Made by a program: the position numbers and the translations under genes. Positions 1 to 7,811 of a DNA stretch of 17,834 nucleotides are shown piece by piece; position 1 is the stretch's first letter, and each line of letters starts with the position of its first letter. Origin of the DNA: Elusimicrobiota bacterium. GTDB taxonomy: Bacteria > Elusimicrobiota > Elusimicrobia > UBA1565. The stretch is from contig DMEZ01000011.1 in the NCBI GenBank assembly GCA_003450735.1, forward strand, positions 1-17,834, read 5' to 3'. Under the pieces are notes generated by a model, which saw only the letters and a list, made by a program, of their open reading frames with translations, was not told where the DNA came from and ran no database searches.

Positions 1-53
1 GGGGGCGGGGGCCCCCCCCCGCCCCCCCCGCGGGGAGCCTCTCCCCCCCCCCC
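1..53. repeat. GC-only homopolymer-rich stretch at window edge
   Basis: The first 53 bases are nearly all G and C, with runs of five G, nine C, eight C and about ten C. They fall where the linker between the first Rossmann strands of the SDR gene should be. They translate in frame to Pro/Gly-rich residues unlike the family. This looks like a contig-end or homopolymer sequencing problem rather than biology, but that cannot be proved from the window. Confidence 0.6.
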
Positions 54-833
54 GGCGTCCAGCCGGTCGACTGGGCTCCCCCCGCCCCGGGCCCCTGGGA
101 AGCCGCGCTCGACGGGGCCGACGCCGTAATCAACCTGGCCGGCGAGCCCGTCGCGGGCGGCCGCTGGACCGAGGCGCGCAAGCTTTGCATCCTCCAGAGC
201 CGCGTGCTCGCCACGGGCGCCCTGGTCGCGGCCGCCGCCAAGGCCGCCCGCCGGCCGAAGGCCCTGCTCAACGGCTCCGCCGTCGGCTACTACGGCGACA
301 TCCCCGAAGGCGACGCCGACGAGAACCGTCCCCCTGGAGCCGATTTCCTCGCGAAGGTCTGCGTTTGCTGGGAGGAGGCGGCCGCCAAGGCGGAAAACCT
401 GGGCTTGCGGGTCGTCCGCCTCCGGACGGGCCACGTGCTCGGCAGGGACGGCGGCATGCTGGCGAAGATGATGCCGCCCTTCCAGCTCTTCATCGGCGGG
501 CCGCTGGGCTCCGGCCGGCAGTGGCTGCCGTGGATCCATCGGCACGACGAGGTCGAGGCCATCCTCTTCTGCCTGGAGAACGAGATCTCGGGCCCGGTGA
601 ATCTCTGCGCCCCGGCCCCCGAGCGTATGAGGGCCTTCTGCCGCGAGCTCGGGAAGGTCCTGCATCGTCCTTCGTGGGCTCCCGCGCCCGCCTTCGCCCT
701 GCGCCTCCTGCTGGGCGAGATGGCGGAGCTGGTCCTGGGCGGCCAGCGCGCGGTGCCGGCCAAGCTGACCGCGGCCGGCTTCCGCTTCCGCTATCCCCTC
801 CTGAGCGAGGCCCTGGCGGACCTCTGCCGATGA
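3..833 (+). CDS. TIGR01777-family SDR epimerase (YfcH-like), 5' partial
   Basis: Likely NAD(P)-binding short-chain dehydrogenase/epimerase of the TIGR01777 (YfcH) family, cytoplasmic, physiological substrate unknown. The frame is open from position 3 to the TGA at 831-833, and the visible part is 276 codons. The first clearly family-like residues are DAVINLAGEPVAGGRW at about 120-167, followed by SAVGYYG near 280, the PPGADFLAKVC block, GSGRQWLPWIH near 510-540, and a C-terminal DUF1731-like segment with LRLLLGEMAE and AGFRFRYP. The Rossmann glycine motif and start codon, about 40-50 residues, lie upstream of the window. A GTG near 204 opens a shorter frame but is internal, because family residues continue upstream of it. 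The first 17 or so residues come from GC homopolymers and may be sequence error. The stop overlaps the next ATG (ATGA), implying co-translation. Confidence 0.88.
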   Translation, partial: GRGPPPAPPAGSLSPPPGVQPVDWAPPAPGPWEAALDGADAVINLAGEPVAGGRWTEARKLCILQSRVLATGALVAAAAKAARRPKALLNGSAVGYYGDIPEGDADENRPPGADFLAKVCVCWEEAAAKAENLGLRVVRLRTGHVLGRDGGMLAKMMPPFQLFIGGPLGSGRQWLPWIHRHDEVEAILFCLENEISGPVNLCAPAPERMRAFCRELGKVLHRPSWAPAPAFALRLLLGEMAELVLGGQRAVPAKLTAAGFRFRYPLLSEALADLCR

Positions 834-2056
834 GCCCCGACGCGCGCAAAGCCTGGGCCATGGCCTGCATCTCCGCCTCGGCCGCCTTCCTGGTGGGCGG
901 CTACGAATTCGTCCGCAGCACCACGGCCTCGCTGTTCCTGGAGGCCTTCGGCTCCTCCGCGATGCCCTACGCCATGACCCTCGTCCCCGTCCTCATGGCG
1001 GTCCTCATCTATCTCTACGGCAAGGTCCTCAGCCGGCTGGGCCCCCTGAAGACCCTCCAGCTCTCCTTCGGCCTGACGGCCCTGGCCTTCGCCCTCGCCT
1101 ACGCCGCGGTGAAAAGCGGCTCGAGGACGGCGGTCGCCGCGCTCTACGTCTTCGCCGAGGCCTACATCGTCATCCTCGTCGAGCAGTTCTGGGCCTTCAT
1201 CGACAGCACTCTCGACCCCTCCAAGGCCAAGGTCTACAACGGGCCCATCCTCGGAGGCGCCTCGCTGGGCCCCATCCTCGCCGGCACGCTCCTGAGCCGC
1301 TTCGCGGTGTCTTTGGGATCGGAGACCTTCATCCTGCTCTCGGGAGCGGTCCTGCTGCCCACCGCGGCCCTGGCCTACGCGGCCTACAAGCTGGCCGGCG
1401 AGCCCCAGCCCTCGGCCGCGGAGAGGGAAGGCCGCCTCGGGGCCGTGCACCTGCGGCTCATCCTGGACACGCCGGTGCTCCTCCTCATCGCCCTCGTGGT
1501 CTCGCTCTCGCAGGTCTACGCCACGATGACGAACCTCCGCCTCTACCAGCTCCTCGAGGTCGCCATCCCGCTCAAGGACGCGCGCTCGGCCTACCTGGGC
1601 GCGTTCTGGACCCAGTGCAACGCGGTCGCCTTCCTCATGCAGTTCGTCCTGACCCCGCTTTTGCTCAAGCGCCTGCCGCTCAAGGCCCTCCTCATGGGCA
1701 TCCCGGCGATCCACGCCGCCACGGCCTTGGCTTTGCTCCTGCACCCCTCGCTGGGCTCGGCCGCGCTCGCTTTGATGCTCTTCAAGGGGCTGGATTACTC
1801 GGTGTTCCGGGCGAGCAAGGAAGTGCTCTACATCCCGCTCTCCTACGACGCGCGCTACCGGGCCAAGCAGGTGGTGGACGCCTTCAACTACCGGTTCTCG
1901 AAAGGAGCGACGGCGGGCCTGCTCTCGCTCGTCCAGAGCCTGCTCGGCGTCCTGCCGGGCTGGGCGTACCCCGCCGCGGCCCTGGCCGCCGCCGCCGCCT
2001 GGCTGGCCGCCGCGGCGCCGCTGGGAGAGCAGGCCCCGACGGCCCCTAAGGCCTGA
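830..2056 (+). CDS. TLC/NTT-family nucleotide-transporter-like membrane protein
   Basis: A 408-residue polytopic inner-membrane protein resembling the ATP/ADP translocase (TLC, PF03219) branch of the MFS fold, with about ten or more hydrophobic segments. Family hallmarks are GYEFVRS in the first helix, EQFWAFID near residue 122, and near residue 335 the block SKEVLYIPLSYDARYRAK, which corresponds to the conserved KE.(A/L)YIPL motif. It is shorter than classical translocases of about 500 residues. It lacks the Lys of the usual RxLKDxL motif (here VRSTTASL), so ATP/ADP exchange should not be assumed and the substrate is open. The ATG at 830 is chosen because it overlaps the upstream stop as ATGA and opens directly into transporter sequence. 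The same frame is open further upstream only as low-complexity shadow. The 3' end overlaps the convergent glycosyltransferase gene by 11 bp, with no terminator visible between them. Confidence 0.8.
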   Translation: MSPDARKAWAMACISASAAFLVGGYEFVRSTTASLFLEAFGSSAMPYAMTLVPVLMAVLIYLYGKVLSRLGPLKTLQLSFGLTALAFALAYAAVKSGSRTAVAALYVFAEAYIVILVEQFWAFIDSTLDPSKAKVYNGPILGGASLGPILAGTLLSRFAVSLGSETFILLSGAVLLPTAALAYAAYKLAGEPQPSAAEREGRLGAVHLRLILDTPVLLLIALVVSLSQVYATMTNLRLYQLLEVAIPLKDARSAYLGAFWTQCNAVAFLMQFVLTPLLLKRLPLKALLMGIPAIHAATALALLLHPSLGSAALALMLFKGLDYSVFRASKEVLYIPLSYDARYRAKQVVDAFNYRFSKGATAGLLSLVQSLLGVLPGWAYPAAALAAAAAWLAAAAPLGEQAPTAPKA

Positions 2057-3608
2057 GCCTCCGATAGACCACGACGACGGCTCCGTTGGTGAGCCGATGC
2101 CGCCCTGAAACGGCGAAAGGAAACCGGCCGGAAGCGAGATAGTCCTTCAGGCCTTCGTTCGCCCGGTTCAAGAAGCCCGGAAGCTCGGATTCCGGGAAAC
2201 CCTCGGCGATGACGACGAAATCCGCATCCGCATCCGAGACCCTCTTCAGCGCCGATTCGGCGGTCCTGTCCTTGCTCACGGACAGGAACCGCAGGGGCCA
2301 GCGGTAGAGGCCCGCATAGTACTCGCCAGTCGACGCGCTGAAATAGCGGCTGTCCAAGCCCATCACGACCGTAGTCCGGCCCGTCTTGGCCAGCGCTTCG
2401 ACGGCAAGGCTCTCGAAGACCGCCTCCTGCCCCCACCGTCCCTCGCGCAGAGGAGGCCCGTTCCAATGCAGCGCCGTCGCGCCATTCCTCCCCCGCGGAT
2501 CGAGCGGAAGCCTCCAGCCCGTCGTCTGCTCCCAGTAGAGGCACCCCGGATACAGGAGGAAGGCCGCGGCGGCGAGGCTCCTGAAGCGCCCGGCCCGCTC
2601 CAGCGCCGCCGCCAGCAGGACACCGAGCCCGACGCTCGCCCCGGCCAGAGCGGGAGCCGCATAGCGGACATCCCGATTCTGCGAACAGGCCAGGACGAGC
2701 AGAGGAAGGATCGCCCAGCCGGCGAAGGCCCCCGTTTCGAGCCAGCGCCGCCCTCCGGCGCGCGTCCCCCGGCCCCAGACGAACGCCAGGGCGGCCCCCG
2801 CGAGCGCCCAGTGGTAGCCCGCTCCGACCTCTCCGGCGAGAGCCGCGAAATACCGCAGGGCCGGCTCGAGTCCGGTCCCCGAGCCGTACGTCCTGGCCGT
2901 GGCGCCCACGCTGGCGCTGCCGGCGAAGCGGAGGATCCAGCTCCAGTTGAAGACATACCAGGTGGCCGCAAGCGCCCCGCCGAGGGCCCCGATGAGGAGC
3001 CAGTCCCGTCCCGTCCTCCCCCTACGATAAAGCAGGAGCGCCGGCGCCAGGACGTAGAGAGGGAACGTGATCTTGTCGAGCAGGCCCAGCCCCAGCAGCA
3101 GCCCAAGCGCCCAGCGGCTCCCGCCGGCCAGGAGGAAGTGCATGAACGCCACCGTCAAGGCGGCCAGCGAGCATTCGACGTAGTAGACCCGGCTCAATCC
3201 GTACAGGAGGGGCATGAGGTTCACGCTCCAGACGGCGCAGGCCCCGGCGAAGCCGGAATGAAGGCCGCGGCCGATCCGGTAGGAGAAGACGCTCGCCAGC
3301 AACATGCTGGCCAGGTTGACGAGAAGCGCCTGGACCATCCCCTTGCCGAACAGGGCGTAGAACGGAAAGGGCAGGAGGGCGATGAGCGGGGCCTTGATCC
3401 GGAAGGCGTGGCCGTAGGCCTTCAGGAAGTCCAGCGGCCCCTGCAGGACGAGGATGTCCCAGAGCCGGAAACTGGTGTCGAGGTACCAGGCATCGTCCCA
3501 GGTCGGCGGGGATGTCCGCTGAAGGACGTGCCAGAGCGTTCCTGCCGCCGGCAGGAGGAATCCCAGCACGGCGGCGCAGGCGGCGCGGCGGTCTCCCCGT
3601 TCCTCCAT
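2046..3608 (-). CDS. GT-C glycosyltransferase, PMT/ArnT-like (GT39/GT83 type)
   Basis: A 520-residue integral membrane protein, probably a lipid-phosphate-sugar-dependent glycosyltransferase acting on the periplasmic face. A short basic N-terminus precedes the first helix (residues about 9-27). The first extracytoplasmic loop then carries TWDDAWYLDTS with the adjacent acids D38 and D39, as expected for the catalytic region of GT-C enzymes. Later come KAPLIALLPFPFYALFG, SRVYYVECSLAALTVAFMHF and LGLLDKITFPLYVLAPALL, typical of the PMT_2 family. The C-terminal 120 residues are soluble-like. Donor and acceptor cannot be read from sequence. It is the only minus-strand gene in the window, convergent with the transporter gene and divergent from cdaA. 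The ATG at 3606-3608 is 8 nt from a good extended -10 (TGCTATAGT) and has no Shine-Dalgarno, so its mRNA may be leaderless. Confidence 0.8.
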   Translation of the reverse strand: MEERGDRRAACAAVLGFLLPAAGTLWHVLQRTSPPTWDDAWYLDTSFRLWDILVLQGPLDFLKAYGHAFRIKAPLIALLPFPFYALFGKGMVQALLVNLASMLLASVFSYRIGRGLHSGFAGACAVWSVNLMPLLYGLSRVYYVECSLAALTVAFMHFLLAGGSRWALGLLLGLGLLDKITFPLYVLAPALLLYRRGRTGRDWLLIGALGGALAATWYVFNWSWILRFAGSASVGATARTYGSGTGLEPALRYFAALAGEVGAGYHWALAGAALAFVWGRGTRAGGRRWLETGAFAGWAILPLLVLACSQNRDVRYAAPALAGASVGLGVLLAAALERAGRFRSLAAAAFLLYPGCLYWEQTTGWRLPLDPRGRNGATALHWNGPPLREGRWGQEAVFESLAVEALAKTGRTTVVMGLDSRYFSASTGEYYAGLYRWPLRFLSVSKDRTAESALKRVSDADADFVVIAEGFPESELPGFLNRANEGLKDYLASGRFPFAVSGRHRLTNGAVVVVYRRLRP

Positions 3609-3616
3609 GCCGCAGA

Positions 3617-3625
3617 ACTATAGCA
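3617..3625 (-). promoter_or_regulatory. Extended -10 promoter of the GT-C gene
   Basis: Read on the minus strand this is TGCTATAGT, a TGn extended -10 with 5 of 6 matches to TATAAT. It ends 8 nt before the ATG of the minus-strand glycosyltransferase. No convincing -35 is seen. Transcription would start at or next to the start codon, giving a leaderless mRNA. Confidence 0.5.
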
Positions 3626-3642
3626 AACACGGGATAGAAGAA

Positions 3643-3671
3643 TTGCCTGTCTTGTCCATATTTCCTTTAAT
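3643..3671 (+). promoter_or_regulatory. Candidate sigma-70-type promoter of the cdaA unit
   Basis: TTGCCT (3643-3648), a 17-bp spacer, then TTTAAT (3666-3671), inside an unusually AT-rich 70-bp gap. The -10 ends 7 nt before ATG 3679 and no Shine-Dalgarno lies between, so transcription would begin at about the start codon. This placement is a reason to prefer 3679 over the in-frame ATG at 3607, which would put the promoter inside the gene. Confidence 0.45.
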
Positions 3672-3678
3672 AGTCCCG

Positions 3679-4833
3679 ATGTCCAGCTTCCTGGGCTTCC
3701 TCGCCGGGTTCGGGGTCACCGACGCCCTCGACATCGCCATCGTTTCCGTCCTCCTCTACCTCGCCTGGTCGTGGTTCAGGCGCACCAAGGCCGCCTTCGT
3801 GGCCATCGGCATCCTCATCCTCACGGGCATCTACATCCTGGCCCGCATCCTGAACCTCGTCCTGACCGCCTACATCTTCCAGGGCTTCTTCGCCGTCTTC
3901 CTCATCGCCATCATCGTCATCTTCCAGGAGGAGCTGCGGCATTTCTTCGAGCGCCTCGCGGTGGTCAGCCTCGGCGGGCGGCGCGCGCCCCTCATGGTCG
4001 AGACCGAGGAGCTCGTGCAGACCCTGGGCGAGCTGGCCCAGGAGCGCAACGGGGCCCTCATCGTCCTGCGCGGGCGCGACCCCATCGACCGGCACATCAC
4101 CGAGGGCTACGAGCTCGACGGCAAGATCTCGAAGGCCCTCCTCAAGAGCATCTTCGACCCGCACTCCGAGGGACACGACGGGGCCGTGGTCATCGGCGAG
4201 AAGCGCCTGGAGCGCTTCGGCGCCTACCTGCCGCTGGGCAAGGACCTCGCGCAGAACGCTCGCCTCGGCACCCGCCACGCGGCCGCCCTGGGCTTGAGCG
4301 AACTCACCGACGCGCTCTGCCTGGTCGTCAGCGAGGAGCGCGGCCTCATCTCCATCGCGAAGAACGGCGAGCTCGCGGAGGTCAAGGACCTCGGGGCCCT
4401 GCGCACCGAGGTCGAGCACTTCCTTCTGGAGAAGACGCCCAAGTCCTCCGAGAAGCCGGTCTGGGCTCGGAACCTGCGCGAGAAGGCTGGGGCCATCCTC
4501 CTGAGCTTCGGTCTCTGGTTCCACTTCGTGCACAGCTCCAAGGCCTCCCTGCGGGACTACGACGTCCCCATCGCCCTGCACAACATCCCGCCCGCCCTCA
4601 GCCTCGAAGCCGTGGAGCCGCCCGCCGTGCGCGCGACGCTGGCCGGCCCCCAGCGCAACCTCTACCTCTACGACGCGGGCAACCTGAAGGTCCATCTGGA
4701 CCTCTCCCGTGCCGAGACGGGGGAGCTCGAGATGATCCTGACCCGGGAGTTCTTCAACCTCCCGGAGGGGCTCGTGCTCGTGCGCACCGATCCTCCGGCC
4801 GTGAAAGTCCGCCTGTCCAGGAAGTCCCCTTGA
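3679..4833 (+). CDS. cdaA: Diadenylate cyclase CdaA fused to a YbbR (CdaR-like) domain
   Basis: Makes cyclic di-AMP from two ATP at the inner membrane. The 384 residues divide into an N-terminal block of two or three helices (about 10-80), a DAC domain (about 85-245), a single helix AGAILLSFGLWFHFVHS (about 270-287), and one YbbR-type beta domain (about 295-380). The DAC domain shows FQEELRHFFERLA, the DGA motif (D167-G168-A169), GTRHAAALGLSE (R199-H200) and VVSEERG. The canonical RHR motif reads RHA here. In Firmicutes CdaA and its regulator CdaR are separate adjacent genes, CdaR having one helix and several YbbR repeats; here a one-repeat CdaR-like part is fused to the cyclase. An ATG at 3607 extends the frame by 24 residues, but those are atypical and include the promoter. 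The stop overlaps the TTG start of the DHH gene (TTGA). Confidence 0.9.
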   Translation: MSSFLGFLAGFGVTDALDIAIVSVLLYLAWSWFRRTKAAFVAIGILILTGIYILARILNLVLTAYIFQGFFAVFLIAIIVIFQEELRHFFERLAVVSLGGRRAPLMVETEELVQTLGELAQERNGALIVLRGRDPIDRHITEGYELDGKISKALLKSIFDPHSEGHDGAVVIGEKRLERFGAYLPLGKDLAQNARLGTRHAAALGLSELTDALCLVVSEERGLISIAKNGELAEVKDLGALRTEVEHFLLEKTPKSSEKPVWARNLREKAGAILLSFGLWFHFVHSSKASLRDYDVPIALHNIPPALSLEAVEPPAVRATLAGPQRNLYLYDAGNLKVHLDLSRAETGELEMILTREFFNLPEGLVLVRTDPPAVKVRLSRKSP

Positions 4834-5863
4834 GCAACGGCAAGCCCGGCGCGCAGGCCTTGCTGGAGTTCCTCGCGCACCGCGGCAAGGAGATCTCCCC
4901 CCTCCTCATCCTCACCCACAACCACCCGGACCCGGACGCGATGGGCACCGCCCTCACCCTGGCCTTCCTGGCGGAGAAGCTGCACGGCATCCGCTCCCGC
5001 ATCGCCTACGGCGGCATCATCGGCCGCATCGAGAACCAGACGATGGCGAGGACCCTGCGCATCCCCATCAACCCCCTGCGCGAGGGCGACCTCCAGCGCT
5101 ACCAGAACGTGGCGCTCGTGGACACCCAGCCCCCCTTCCAGAACAACCCCTTCAAGCGGCGGCGCAAGGCGACCGTGATCATCGACCATCATCCCCAGCA
5201 CCCCTCGACGCTCGCGGACTTCATCTGGATCGACGAGACCGCCGGGGCCACCGCCACCCTGATGGCCGAGACCCTCTTCAGCTCCGGCCTCGAGGTCCCC
5301 TCGCGCCTGGCCACCGCGCTGGCCTACGGCATCGCCTCGGAGACGGAGAACCTCGGGCGCGAGGCCGGCCCGCGCGACGTGCAGGCCTACCTCACGCTCA
5401 TCCAGAAGAGCAACACCAAGGCCCTGGCCCGCATCCAGAACCCGCCCCGCCCGCCGGCCTTCTTCGGCCTGCTCGGCCGGGCCATCCGCGACGCCTTCGT
5501 ACTGAAGGACATCATCGGGGTGCACCTGCGCGACGTGCCGACCCCCGACCGGGTCTCCCAGATGGCCGATTTCCTGCTCACCCACGAGAAGATGCACTGG
5601 GCGCTGTGCACCGGCCGCTTCAGCGGCCGGCTCTACGTGTCCTTGCGCTCCCGCAAGGCGGACGCCCGGGCCGGGCGCCTGCTCACCCGCCTGCTCGGCC
5701 TGGGCAAGGCCGGCGGGCACGGGATGATCGCGGGAGGCTCGGCCGGGATGCCCGACGAGGCTTCAGAGAACGACTGGCGCGACAAGGAGGCGGAAGTGAC
5801 CAACGGATTCCTCAAGATACTCGGCTTGCACGAGCCCTTCGACCTGCAGCACCCCTTCGCGTC

Positions 5864-5867
<4 letters not shown>
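4830..5867 (+). CDS. DHH/DHHA1 phosphoesterase (NrnA/DhhP-like), likely c-di-AMP or pApA hydrolase
   Basis: A 345-residue soluble protein with the two-domain DHH-DHHA1 layout and no PAS, GGDEF or membrane segment, so it resembles NrnA/DhhP/Pde2 rather than GdpP. Visible metal and catalytic motifs are THNHPDPDAMG (H30, H32, D34, D36), VDTQP (D98), IDHHP (D119-H120-H121), and the DHHA1 substrate motif AGGHG (G295-G296-H297). Family members degrade short oligonucleotides, pAp, pApA or c-di-AMP. Position directly after a diadenylate cyclase, with start and stop overlapping as TTGA, favours c-di-AMP or pApA as a physiological substrate, but this is inference from context. The TTG start at 4830 is chosen because family-like sequence begins immediately after it and the open frame upstream is only a shadow of cdaA. 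It overlaps glgB by ATGA. Confidence 0.85.
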
Positions 5868-7804
<1,937 letters not shown>

Positions 7805-7811
7805 GAGGCCC

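Noticed and set aside
185..829. Upstream extension of the transporter frame (623-residue frame starting at 185)
   Set aside because: The extra residues are Arg/Pro/Gly-rich shadow of the SDR gene in another frame. The SDR frame carries clear family motifs, and ATG 830 begins the transporter.
3607..3678. ATG 3607 as the start of the diadenylate cyclase
   Set aside because: It adds 24 residues that do not look like CdaA, has no ribosome binding site, and would place the -35/-10 pair inside the gene. ATG 3679 is preferred, though not proved.
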